A DNA stretch of 64,000 bases from Candidatus Flexifilum breve (GTDB lineage: Bacteria > Chloroflexota > Anaerolineae > Aggregatilineales > Phototrophicaceae): positions 248,001 to 312,000 of the forward strand of contig JADKGC010000006.1 in the NCBI GenBank assembly GCA_016717205.1, given 5' to 3'. The notes beneath the pieces were generated by a model. The model searched no databases, was not told the DNA's origin, and saw only the letters and a list, made by a program, of their open reading frames with translations. Of the stretch, positions 37,556-46,145 are shown piece after piece. Within the stretch, counting starts at the first letter, position 1. The number at the start of each line of letters is the position of its first letter. The translations under genes and the position numbers were made by a program.

Positions 37556-37589
37556 GTCGGGGTATGGTGTCGCCATATCCCGACTTTTT
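37556..37589 (+). terminator. Rho-independent terminator after the exporter operon
   Basis: GTCGGGGTATGG (37556-37567) pairs with CCATATCCCGAC (37573-37584), 12 pairs with one G-T, loop TGTCG, followed by TTTTT. The best terminator of the window. Confidence 0.9.
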
Positions 37590-37633
37590 GTTGGCGCTGG
37601 TTGTCGCCTGTCGCATCTCGCCACGGTGCGCCG

Positions 37634-37639
37634 TATAAT
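37634..37639 (+). promoter_or_regulatory. Possible -10 element before the 893-residue gene
   Basis: A perfect TATAAT lies 40 bp before the ATG at 37679. No convincing -35 at the right spacing (nearest CTGTCG, 20 bp upstream), so this is tentative. Confidence 0.35.
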
Positions 37640-37678
37640 TTCGCCGTAGACTGAATTTATTGCATAGGATGTTGTTAT

Positions 37679-40360
37679 ATGGCGACCGAAAATTATGCGC
37701 GTTATCCCCTCGATCCTGATGGTTCAATCCGCCACTGGCTGACCTGTGGCCCGGTCACCACGCCGATCCTCGATACGCTCAACCGTGTCATCCAGCAGGA
37801 TGGATCGCCGTTTGGGGACGGTCGACGCTGGGTGTTGAATTATTGGGCATGGTCGGGCGCGTCGAAGAAGGTGAAGCGGCGGGTCTATGGCGCACTGCCC
37901 TCGTTCACATGGCTGCCAGATGCACCGCCTACCCTCCACGCCGAGGGGATCGGCGGGAAGCGCTGGCAGTACAAGACCGCCGAAGAGGATCAGGTCATTG
38001 ATTTCAGTCTGTTTAACTTCGCGCCGACGCTCATGCAAGGCTGGACGTTCGCGCTGATCGAAGCGCCCGCTGCGCAAACGGTACAGGCCGAACTGATCAC
38101 GATTGGTCCCGCACGTCTGTACGTGAACGGTGCGCTGGTGGAGCATTACGCCGACGAGTTCAGCTATGTGGAAGTGCAGCGCATCCCGGTGACGCTCACG
38201 CTCAACGCCGGGTTGAACGAAGTCTATGTGCAGGGCGACATGCTCGGTTGGCGTGAAGCGCGCCTAGCCATTGGTCTGCGCTTCCTCGATGCTCCCGCGC
38301 TCCAGATCTGCATCCCGATTGGGGGCATCCCCGCCGAACAGTGGCACACCGCCGAAGATGGACTCAACAACCTTTTGGTTAAGCAGTTCGCCTTCGTCAA
38401 CCTGCCAGGTCATATCTCGCTCGACGACAAGGCCGCTGCGCCCTTTAGCTTCGACGCAAAGATCGAACTGCCGATTCCGGAAAACGTGTTCGCGCAATTG
38501 GCGCGCGTCAAGCGACCACAGGGATCAGCGCGCCTGACACTTCAGCCCGGCGAACGCGCCGAACTGCCGATCTTGACCGAAGTCACCGCCGGGATGTCGG
38601 GCATGCCGGGTGAGAACAGCCTTGGCTTGACGCTCTCGCCTGCGGATGGCACGCCGCTCGCCATTCACCGTGAAATCTGGGCGGGCAAGAACGCCTTCAG
38701 CCGCGCGCCCTACGGTGATTACGACTCACGGCGGCACGAAGCGCTCGAACATCTCGCCGCCATGCCCTACGATATCCCGGCGGCGATGGCCGCGCTTGAA
38801 CTCGGTAAGGTCGAGCGCGTGTCGTCCGAAGCGGTCGCGCTGGCCTGTCATTTCATGGAAAATCGCTACGACTGTGCCGATTTCTACGCCATCGGTTTGT
38901 TGGCGCTCCTCTACCGCTTCCCGCACGCGCTAAAACCGGAGGACCGCCAGCGCATTGAGACGGCTTTCCAGAACTTCAAGTACTGGATAGACGAGCCGGG
39001 ACTCGACGCGATGTGCTATTTCACCGAGAACCACCAGATTCTCTTCCACGTCGCGGCGTATCTGGCGGGACAGCGCGCGCCGGAGCAGGTGTTCGCCAAC
39101 AGCGGTTGGACGGGGCGCCAGCAGATGAACCGCGCGCGTGGACGTATCGAACGCTGGATTCTCACGCGGCTGCGTGGCAACTTCTCCGAATGGGACTCGA
39201 ATGCCTATATGACGCTGGATGCCTTCGCGATGCTGGCACTGGTCGACTATGCTGATAGTCCGCGTTTGCGTGACATGGGCACGGCGCTGCTGCACAAGAT
39301 TTTCTTCTTGCTCGCGTGCCAATCGTATCGCGGGGTGCATGGCAGCACGCACGGTCGCTGCTATGTGACCGGACTCAAGTCAGCCCGGGTGGAAAACACG
39401 TCGAGCCTCGGGCGCATCGCTTGGGGCATGGGTATTTTCAACGGCGAAACGCGTGCCACCGGGTTGCTCGCGCTCGCCCGCAATTATCGTGTGCCGGAGG
39501 TGATTCAGCGCATCGGCGCAGACGTGATCAGCACGGTTTATACCGAGTCTCGCTCGCGTGAACAGTTCCGCCCGCAGTTCGACATGCGCGGCGACGAGTG
39601 GGACGTGCGCACCATCACCTACAAGTCACCGGACGTGATGCTCTCGGCGGCGGTACAGCACCGGGCGGGCGAATTTGGCATTCAGGAACACTTGTGGCAG
39701 GCGACGCTCAGCCCGGAGGCGAGCGTGTTCACCACGTATCCCGGCAACAGTCAGGAACACGGCAACGCGCGCCCCAACTTCTGGGCGGGGTCGGTGCGCC
39801 TGCCGCATGTCGAGATGTGGGGGCGCACGGTGATGTGCCTGTACCACGTCGATCCGCAAGTTGGCCTCGGCTTCACGCATGCCTATTTCCCGACGCAGGC
39901 CTTTGACGAGTGGCGAATCCTTGGACAATGGGCGTTTGCCCGCGTAGGTGAGGGGTATGTCGCGCTGTGGGGTGACAGCGATTTGCGCCTGACGGAACGC
40001 GGTCGCCATGCGTATCAGGAACTGCGCAGCACAGGCGCGGGTGAAGCGTGGATCAGCTATGTGGGGCGCAAAGCGGGGCTGTTTCCCGGTGGTTTTGACG
40101 AATTCTGCCGCGCGATCTTGCAGGCCAAGCAGCCCGTGGGTGATCGCGACTCGCTCGCGTGGCAGGATCCCGCGCACGAGGAACTGACGATGACGTGCCG
40201 CTGGCAAGCGGTCTCGACTGTCCACGGTGAAGCCTATCGGTATCCCGAAGTGCACTACCGTAACCTGTACACGCTCACGCCGATGGATGCCGACATCATG
40301 ACGATCACCCACGATGGCGAGGCGCTTACGCTGGACTTGCGGAATGGCGGGGTACTCTAG
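37679..40360 (+). CDS. Unrecognised 893-residue protein, possible alpha/alpha-toroid carbohydrate enzyme
   Basis: No family recognised. No signal peptide. The N-terminal 350 residues are beta-rich; LYVNGALVEHY and LNAGLNEVYVQGDMLGW resemble jelly-roll modules of rhamnosidase-type enzymes. About 350-640 is helical with repeating motifs typical of (alpha/alpha)6 toroids: YFTENHQILFHVAAYLAGQ, FSEWDSNAYMTLDAFAMLALVDYAD and GVHGSTHGRCYVTGLKS. About 650-893 is again beta-rich. That order recalls polysaccharide lyases and some hydrolases. His, Tyr, Asn and Arg in the middle motifs are candidate catalytic residues. It stands alone, upstream of a FucI-like isomerase and ABC importer 2, so it may process an imported sugar polymer. 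Confidence 0.75.
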   Translation: MATENYARYPLDPDGSIRHWLTCGPVTTPILDTLNRVIQQDGSPFGDGRRWVLNYWAWSGASKKVKRRVYGALPSFTWLPDAPPTLHAEGIGGKRWQYKTAEEDQVIDFSLFNFAPTLMQGWTFALIEAPAAQTVQAELITIGPARLYVNGALVEHYADEFSYVEVQRIPVTLTLNAGLNEVYVQGDMLGWREARLAIGLRFLDAPALQICIPIGGIPAEQWHTAEDGLNNLLVKQFAFVNLPGHISLDDKAAAPFSFDAKIELPIPENVFAQLARVKRPQGSARLTLQPGERAELPILTEVTAGMSGMPGENSLGLTLSPADGTPLAIHREIWAGKNAFSRAPYGDYDSRRHEALEHLAAMPYDIPAAMAALELGKVERVSSEAVALACHFMENRYDCADFYAIGLLALLYRFPHALKPEDRQRIETAFQNFKYWIDEPGLDAMCYFTENHQILFHVAAYLAGQRAPEQVFANSGWTGRQQMNRARGRIERWILTRLRGNFSEWDSNAYMTLDAFAMLALVDYADSPRLRDMGTALLHKIFFLLACQSYRGVHGSTHGRCYVTGLKSARVENTSSLGRIAWGMGIFNGETRATGLLALARNYRVPEVIQRIGADVISTVYTESRSREQFRPQFDMRGDEWDVRTITYKSPDVMLSAAVQHRAGEFGIQEHLWQATLSPEASVFTTYPGNSQEHGNARPNFWAGSVRLPHVEMWGRTVMCLYHVDPQVGLGFTHAYFPTQAFDEWRILGQWAFARVGEGYVALWGDSDLRLTERGRHAYQELRSTGAGEAWISYVGRKAGLFPGGFDEFCRAILQAKQPVGDRDSLAWQDPAHEELTMTCRWQAVSTVHGEAYRYPEVHYRNLYTLTPMDADIMTITHDGEALTLDLRNGGVL

Positions 40361-40464
40361 AGCGGGTGTGTCGGGTCGCAGTGAGCGGGTTCCGATACGG
40401 CTAACTTTAATCATCCCTTAACAGCTTTTCCCAGGGATTACCCGGGCAAAGGCGTGCTTATCGC

Positions 40465-40493
40465 TTGCGCATCTTCACGTCCTAAGACATAAT
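40465..40493 (+). promoter_or_regulatory. Probable promoter of the isomerase-importer 2 operon
   Basis: TTGCGC (40465-40470), 17-bp spacer, CATAAT (40488-40493), 38 bp upstream of the ATG at 40532. Confidence 0.5.
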
Positions 40494-40531
40494 CCGCTGA
40501 TGATTTTCAGTAATTATTGTGAAAAGAGCTT

Positions 40532-41872
40532 ATGGGTAAACTCGGTTTCATTTCGATCATCCGCACGACGTTTGATGTTCCTCTCGCCGAAGAGATGACG
40601 CAGCGCGCGCGGGCGGCACTCACTGCCGCTGGCCACACCCTTCTTGGACAAGCTGAAGCCGTTACGACCCTTGAACAGGCCGCCGCCGCCGCGGAAGACC
40701 TCGCTGCGCTGCAACCCGATTTGCTGATCGTCTTTCAGGCGACCTTTGCCGACAGCACGATGGTCATGGCGCTCGTACACACCGTCGATGCGCCGCTGCT
40801 GTTGTGGGCGGTGCCCGAAGAGCACACGGGCGGACGCTTGCGCCTCAATTCACTGTGCGGCATCAATCTCGGTGGGCATGCGCTGACCCGCGCGCGCTAT
40901 CGCTATGGCACCATCTACGCCGCGCCCGAAGATCCGGCCGCACTCAGCAAGGTTGAGCAGTACACCCGAGCGGCGGTCGCCCGACGTGAACTGCGCACGG
41001 CACGGATCGGACGCGTGGGTGAAAACCCGGCGGGCTTTGACACCTGCCTGATGGATGTCGTCGACCTCAAGGCGCGTTTTGGCGTCGATATTGTGCAGAT
41101 CGACCTGCAAAATGAGGCGTTTGTCGAGGCGCGCGCCGCCGATCCTGAGCTCGTGCAGGCCGCGGCGGATCGGCTCGCGACCCGCGTCACCGGACTTGGC
41201 GAACTTGATCAAACGGCCGTCAAAGGCACGCTCGGCGCCTATGTCACACTGCAAGACCGCGCCCGCCGCGATAATCTGAGTGGCTACGCGGTGCGCTGCT
41301 GGCCGGAATTCTTCACTGAACTCGGCTGCGCGGCCTGTGGCGCCATGTCCATGCTGAATGATGAGCAAACCCCGTCGAGCTGCGAAGCCGACGTCAACGG
41401 CACGATCACGAGCCTGATGCTGCAAGCTTTGAGCGGTGAACCTGCGTTCGGCAGTGATGTCGTCTCGCTGGACCAAGAGCGGGATGCGCTGGTCTTGTGG
41501 CACTGCGGCCTTGCGCCGCTCTCGATGGCGGACACCGAAGGCGACGAAGCGCCCGGAACGACGATTCACAGCAACCGTAAACTGCCACTGCTCATGCAGT
41601 TCCCGCTCAAGCCCGGCATTGTGACCATCGCCCGCCTCAGCGAAGCGACCGGCGAATACCGACTGGTCGTCGGGCGCGGCGAGGTGGTGCGCGCGCCCCG
41701 CGCTTTCTCTGGCACGACGGGCTTAGTGCACGTTGACGGCGGTTCGCAGCACGCATTGGATACGATTCTCACCGAAGGACTAGAACATCACATCTCAATC
41801 ACCTATGGCGACTACACCGCAGAATTAGTGATTTTGGCGAATATGCTGGGCTTGCCAGTTCTACAACTGTAA
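40532..41872 (+). CDS. L-fucose/L-arabinose isomerase-family protein
   Basis: A 446-residue cytosolic protein. PLLLWAVPEEHTGGRLRLNSLCGINLGGHAL and RCWPEFFTELGCAACGAMSMLNDEQTPSSCEADVNGTIT resemble the FucI/AraA fold, with candidate metal ligands Glu and Asp in the latter. The C-terminal domain ends GLEHHISITYGDYTAELVILANMLGLPVLQL, as in these isomerases (HH...GD). It likely interconverts an aldose and a ketose, feeding the transaldolase-like step encoded nearby. Which sugar is unknown. Confidence 0.82.
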   Translation: MGKLGFISIIRTTFDVPLAEEMTQRARAALTAAGHTLLGQAEAVTTLEQAAAAAEDLAALQPDLLIVFQATFADSTMVMALVHTVDAPLLLWAVPEEHTGGRLRLNSLCGINLGGHALTRARYRYGTIYAAPEDPAALSKVEQYTRAAVARRELRTARIGRVGENPAGFDTCLMDVVDLKARFGVDIVQIDLQNEAFVEARAADPELVQAAADRLATRVTGLGELDQTAVKGTLGAYVTLQDRARRDNLSGYAVRCWPEFFTELGCAACGAMSMLNDEQTPSSCEADVNGTITSLMLQALSGEPAFGSDVVSLDQERDALVLWHCGLAPLSMADTEGDEAPGTTIHSNRKLPLLMQFPLKPGIVTIARLSEATGEYRLVVGRGEVVRAPRAFSGTTGLVHVDGGSQHALDTILTEGLEHHISITYGDYTAELVILANMLGLPVLQL

Positions 41873-41923
41873 ACCGCAGTTGTTTCTGGATCGTTGTTGC
41901 AATTTATTGAGGAGTTGTTACCC

Positions 41924-43207
41924 ATGAAGAAGTTTGGAGTACTTGTAGTTTTGGCACTCCTGATCGTTGGAGTGCTGGGCGTGCAGGCTCAGGACGTTGT
42001 TGAGCTGCGTATCGCATGGTACGACGACGGCAACGAGGGCACCGTGCTGCGCGACTTGCTGGATCGGTTCGAAGCCGAGAACCCAGATATCAAGGTGATC
42101 GTAGATACGGTTCCCTACCAGACCATTCTCGATCAACTGCCGCTGCAGGTCGAAGCCGGTGAAGCGCCCGACATGGCGCGTGTGACGGCGGGCGAACGCT
42201 ACCGTGGTTTCTACCTCGATCTGCGTCCGTACGTGGCCGACCCGGCCTACTGGGATGCGAGCTTCCCGGCGGCCGTTCTTCAGTGGCTGCGCGAACCCGG
42301 TGAGGAAAGCGACGCCCTGTATGGCTTCCCGAATCAGTTCACGGTGACCGGGCCGTTCATTAATCGCACCCTGTTCGAACAGGCGGGTGTGGACGTGCCG
42401 AGCGACAGCAGCGATGCCGTCACGTGGCAAGAGTGGACGGACGCCGCCGCCGCCGTCGCGGAAGCGACGGGCGTGAACGCCATCGCCATTGATCGCAGCG
42501 GTCACCGTGTGGCTGGCCCCGCGTTCAGCTCTGGCGCGACCTTCTTCGCCGAAGATGGCACCGTCACGATTGACACCCCCGGCTTCCGCACGTTCGCGCA
42601 GCTCCTGCTCGACTGGCACACCAACAGCCTGACCCCCGCGGAAATCTGGGTCGGTTCGGGTGGCACGTATGCAGCGGGCGCGCCGTTCTTCATCAGCGGC
42701 GAACTCGCGGTCTATATGTCCGGTAGCTGGCAAATTAGCAACTTCGCTACGAATATCGGCGACGCGTTTGACTGGGAAGCAGTGCCAAACCCGACGGGTG
42801 AGGGCGGCAGCACGGGCATGCCCGGTGGTACGGCGTTCGTCGCGTTCGCACAGACCGAACACCCCGAAGAAGTCGCGCGCGTCATGGATTATCTGGCAAG
42901 CGCGGATGTGTACCGTGAATTCTCAGAACGGACGCTGTTCATCCCCGCTCACCAGAATCTCGGTGAGCTGAATTACCAGACCGAACTGCCCGCCGCGCAG
43001 CAGTCGCTGCAGGTGTTCGCTGCCGAAGCGCTCAAACTGAGCGATCAGGCCTATCGGCTCCAGTATGAGGGGCAGGCGTTCGCGATCAACAACCCGATTC
43101 GCGACCGGTTGACGCAGGCCATTACGGGCGAACTGACGCTGGACGACGCAATTGCGCGCATTCAGGAAGATGTGGATGCAGCGCTGGCAGCGGCGGCGGC
43201 TAGCTAA
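41924..43207 (+). CDS. Extracellular sugar-binding protein of ABC importer 2
   Basis: A 427-residue family-1-type solute-binding protein. ATG 41924 is preferred over an upstream TTG at 41894; GAGGAG lies at 41909-41914. The signal peptide is MKKFGVLVVLALLIVGVLGVQAQ; no lipobox Cys, as in importer 1. The mature part begins VVELRIAWYDDGNEGTVLRDLLDRFE and contains FAQTEHPEEVARVMDYLAS near the C-terminus. A perfect hairpin follows, then both permeases. Ligand unknown. Confidence 0.9.
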   Translation: MKKFGVLVVLALLIVGVLGVQAQDVVELRIAWYDDGNEGTVLRDLLDRFEAENPDIKVIVDTVPYQTILDQLPLQVEAGEAPDMARVTAGERYRGFYLDLRPYVADPAYWDASFPAAVLQWLREPGEESDALYGFPNQFTVTGPFINRTLFEQAGVDVPSDSSDAVTWQEWTDAAAAVAEATGVNAIAIDRSGHRVAGPAFSSGATFFAEDGTVTIDTPGFRTFAQLLLDWHTNSLTPAEIWVGSGGTYAAGAPFFISGELAVYMSGSWQISNFATNIGDAFDWEAVPNPTGEGGSTGMPGGTAFVAFAQTEHPEEVARVMDYLASADVYREFSERTLFIPAHQNLGELNYQTELPAAQQSLQVFAAEALKLSDQAYRLQYEGQAFAINNPIRDRLTQAITGELTLDDAIARIQEDVDAALAAAAAS

Positions 43208-43215
43208 GATCACCC

Positions 43216-43245
43216 AGTGGGGCAAGGGTTGCGCCTTGCCCCACT
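43216..43245 (+). terminator. Intercistronic hairpin after binding protein 2
   Basis: AGTGGGGCAAGG (43216-43227) pairs perfectly with CCTTGCCCCACT (43234-43245), loop GTTGCG. It starts nine bases after the stop and has no U-run. Same position as the hairpin after binding protein 1, but a different sequence. Confidence 0.7.
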
Positions 43246-43279
43246 CCTCTCACCGCCCTCCAAGTTCAGGATAGAGCGT

Positions 43280-44335
43280 ATGGCTTCAACTGCCCGCGCA
43301 TCCGACCGCCGACCGCACCGGCCCGGGTTTTCACTGCGCACACTCTTCAGTCCGATCACATGGCTGCTCGGTCAGCTGTATCAGGTCATCATCAACGTGG
43401 TCGACTTCCTCATGCACCCGCTGCAAAACGCGGTGGGCGTGCGCGGCATGGCCTATATTTTTGTGCTGCCCAACTTATTGATTTTTGCGATCTTCATCCT
43501 CCTCCCCATGCTGCTCAACTTTTACTATGCCTTTACGGGTGGGACGAATTTGTTCCCCGAACAGCGCCCGTATGTGGGGTTGGAGAATCTGAATACGCTG
43601 TTCACCTGCGGTAATTTCCTTGACCCGAATACCTGCCGTGCCGATATCTTCTGGCGTGCCATGATGAACACGGGCGGCTATGTGGTCGCGCAGGTGGCTT
43701 TGACGATTTTACTTTCGCTCATCTCCGCGCTGGCACTCAACAAAGGGATGATCGGGCGCGGGTTTTTTCGCAGCGCCTTCTTCTATCCCGTGCTGCTCTC
43801 GCCCGTCGTCGTGGCGCTCATCTGGAAATGGATTTTGCAGCAGGATGGCCTGCTCAACGCGCTGATCGTCGGCTTAGGCGGTGATCGCCAACCATTCCTG
43901 CTCACGGCGCAGTGGGCGCAGGCGTGGGTCGTCGTCATCAGCGTGTGGGCGCAGATGGGCTTCTACACGCTGATTCTGCTGGCGGGTTTACAGGCCATCC
44001 CCGGCGAACTGTACGAGGCGGCGTCGATTGACGGTGCGAACCCGTGGCAGTCGTTCCGCAGTATCACGCTGCCCATGCTCATGCCGACCATGTTCGTCGT
44101 GGTCGTGCTCTCGCTAATCCGGGCGGTGCAAATCTTCGATCAGGTGTTTGCGTTTACGGGTGGCGGTCCCGGCACTGCGACCACCTACATGGTGCAGTAC
44201 ATCTACACGATTGGCTTTGCCAACCAGCAGAACCAGTATGGTTTAGCATCGGCGGCCTCGCTGGTGATGGCCTTCATCTTGCTGCTGCTCACCGCCGTGC
44301 AATTGTGGCTTGGTCGCCGCAGCGAAGCGACGTAA
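43280..44335 (+). CDS. Sugar ABC permease 2a (MalF/UgpA type)
   Basis: A 351-residue permease; ATG 43280 follows AGGATAG. The N-terminus carries an extra roughly 70-residue segment with one more hydrophobic helix (ITWLLGQLYQVIINVVDFLMHP) before the standard core. The EAA loop is ELYEAASIDGANPWQSFRSITLPMLMP. It dimerises with permease 2b, 12 bp downstream. No ATPase gene is nearby. Confidence 0.92.
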   Translation: MASTARASDRRPHRPGFSLRTLFSPITWLLGQLYQVIINVVDFLMHPLQNAVGVRGMAYIFVLPNLLIFAIFILLPMLLNFYYAFTGGTNLFPEQRPYVGLENLNTLFTCGNFLDPNTCRADIFWRAMMNTGGYVVAQVALTILLSLISALALNKGMIGRGFFRSAFFYPVLLSPVVVALIWKWILQQDGLLNALIVGLGGDRQPFLLTAQWAQAWVVVISVWAQMGFYTLILLAGLQAIPGELYEAASIDGANPWQSFRSITLPMLMPTMFVVVVLSLIRAVQIFDQVFAFTGGGPGTATTYMVQYIYTIGFANQQNQYGLASAASLVMAFILLLLTAVQLWLGRRSEAT

Positions 44336-44347
44336 GGGGAAACTTTG

Positions 44348-45400
44348 ATGAGAATGGTGCTCGATTACCTCACCAACACCCGCGGACGCAAGCGCCTGAG
44401 CTACAGCGATTTGCTGACGTATCTCTACCTCATGCTTGGCACGTTGATGATGTTCGGTCCGGTCGTGTGGCTGGTGCTGTCGTCATTCAAGTCGCAGACT
44501 GAGATTCTGAGCTTTCCGCCGCGCTTGCTGCCGTACCAGCAGGAAACGGTGACTGTCGATGGTTACGCCGATCCGTTAGCGCTCTACAACGTCACCATGG
44601 AGGATGGCACGACGCGTCAGCTCGCGCAGGTGCGCCGCGTGGGCATTGAAGCCCAGATGGTCGACCCGGCCAACCCGACTGAAGTCATTCGCGTGCCCAT
44701 CGCCAACCGCACGCCGATAGAATATGTGTATTTCGGGTTGGAGAACTATCAGGCCGGGATCACCAGCTTCGATTTTGCCCGCTATTTGTGGAACAGCGTG
44801 ATCGTCACCGTAGTGGCGACATTCCTAACCTTGCTGATCAACAGTATGGCGGCGTTTGCGTTGAGCAAGTATCAATTCCGTGGGCGGGACACGATCATGT
44901 TTATGACGATTGGCACGTTGATGGTGCCGCTGTCCGTCATATTGATCCCCGTTTTCCTCGTGATCACGCGCATTGGTTGGAATAATAACCTGTTGGGAGT
45001 GATTATCCCCGCGGCGGCGACCCCGACCGGCGTGTTCCTGCTGCGCCAGTACATGCTGACCATCCCGGACGAGCTGATCGACTCGGCGCGGATTGATGGG
45101 GCGAGCGAGTGGCGCATCTATTTGCAGATCATCCTGCCGCTGGCGCGCCCGGCGCTCGCCGTGCTGACGATCTTCTCGGTGATGTGGCGCTGGAACGACT
45201 TCCTGTGGCCGCTCATCGTGTTGAGCCGCAACGAATTGTTTACGCTGCAAATTGGGCTGCGGTCGTTCCAGGGGGAACTCAACGTGCAGTGGAATCTGGT
45301 GCTGGCGATGACGGTGCTCACGCTGCTGCCGATCACGCTGGTGTTCGCTTTCTTGCAGAAGTACATCACGAGTGGGATTGCCACCACCGGGATGAAATAG
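44348..45400 (+). CDS. Sugar ABC permease 2b (MalG type) with extracellular insertion
   Basis: A 350-residue MalG-type permease. ATG 44348 follows AGGGGA at 44335-44340; a TTG three bases earlier is unlikely. Residues about 56-133, after the first helix, form a polar insertion (VTMEDGTTRQLAQVRRVGIEA then DPANPTEVIRV), related in pattern to that of permease 1b though otherwise diverged. The EAA loop is ELIDSARIDGASEWRIYLQIILPLARP. Confidence 0.92.
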   Translation: MRMVLDYLTNTRGRKRLSYSDLLTYLYLMLGTLMMFGPVVWLVLSSFKSQTEILSFPPRLLPYQQETVTVDGYADPLALYNVTMEDGTTRQLAQVRRVGIEAQMVDPANPTEVIRVPIANRTPIEYVYFGLENYQAGITSFDFARYLWNSVIVTVVATFLTLLINSMAAFALSKYQFRGRDTIMFMTIGTLMVPLSVILIPVFLVITRIGWNNNLLGVIIPAAATPTGVFLLRQYMLTIPDELIDSARIDGASEWRIYLQIILPLARPALAVLTIFSVMWRWNDFLWPLIVLSRNELFTLQIGLRSFQGELNVQWNLVLAMTVLTLLPITLVFAFLQKYITSGIATTGMK

Positions 45401-45413
45401 GGGAGTAGGTCAA

Positions 45414-46079
45414 GTGAAATTCTTTCTCGACAGCGCAATTACCGACGAAATTCGCTACGCGATTGACATGTGGGATATTGACGGGGTAACGACGAATCCG
45501 CGCCATGTGCAGGCGTCGGGTAAGCCGTTCATGCGCGTGATTCAGGAGATCGGCGAGATGTTCGCCGGAACGGATAAGCCCGTCTCCGTGCAGACCAACC
45601 CGCACAACCACAGCGACTATCAGGCGATTGTCGACGAGGGGCGCAAGCTGGCCAAGCTGTCACCGAACTTCGTAATCAAGATGCCGTGCACTGAGCATGG
45701 TTTTAAGGCGTGCAAAGTCCTCAAGGAAGAGGGGATCCGCGCCAATCTGACGCTGTGTTTCTCCGCGGTGCAGGGTTTGCAGGCCATGCGGATGGGCGCG
45801 CATCTCGTGTCGCCGTTCATTGCGTGGAAAGAAGGTAACGGCGAAGACACGGATGTCTTCATCCAAGACCTCGTATCGATCCGCAACAACGCCTTCTACG
45901 AGACGGAAATCCTCGTGGCGGCAGTGCGCAATGGCCGCCAGATTGCCTTTGCGGGCGCGATTGGCGCGGATATCGTCACGACCAGTTTTGACGTGTATAA
46001 AGAAGCGTTCGCCCACCCCTACACCGATCTCGGTCTAGGGCGCTTTCAAGGCTTCTGGGACAAGACCCCTTACGAATAA
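45414..46079 (+). CDS. Transaldolase-like aldolase (fructose-6-phosphate aldolase/small transaldolase family)
   Basis: A 221-residue single-domain barrel starting at GTG 45414 with GGGGAG upstream. Family marks: KFFLDSA start, GVTTNPRHV (strand 1-2), the Schiff-base Lys in NFVIKMPCTEHG (about residue 86), NLTLCFSAVQGLQAMRMGAHLVSPFI and FAGAIGADIVT. It cleaves or forms a C-C bond with a dihydroxyacetone unit. It follows the importer 2 permeases by 13 bp and probably acts in breaking down the imported sugar. Confidence 0.88.
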   Translation: MKFFLDSAITDEIRYAIDMWDIDGVTTNPRHVQASGKPFMRVIQEIGEMFAGTDKPVSVQTNPHNHSDYQAIVDEGRKLAKLSPNFVIKMPCTEHGFKACKVLKEEGIRANLTLCFSAVQGLQAMRMGAHLVSPFIAWKEGNGEDTDVFIQDLVSIRNNAFYETEILVAAVRNGRQIAFAGAIGADIVTTSFDVYKEAFAHPYTDLGLGRFQGFWDKTPYE

Positions 46080-46101
46080 ATCCTCCAGTACTCGTTACGT
46101 C

Positions 46102-46126
46102 GAGGCGCACGCCCGTGCGCCTCTTT
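46102..46126 (+). terminator. Hairpin between aldolase and GH4 genes
   Basis: GAGGCGCAC (46102-46110) pairs with GTGCGCCTC (46115-46123), loop GCCC, then TTT. It may terminate part of the transcript between two genes that otherwise look co-transcribed. Confidence 0.6.
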
Positions 46127-46145
46127 GATGATAGGACACTCCAAA

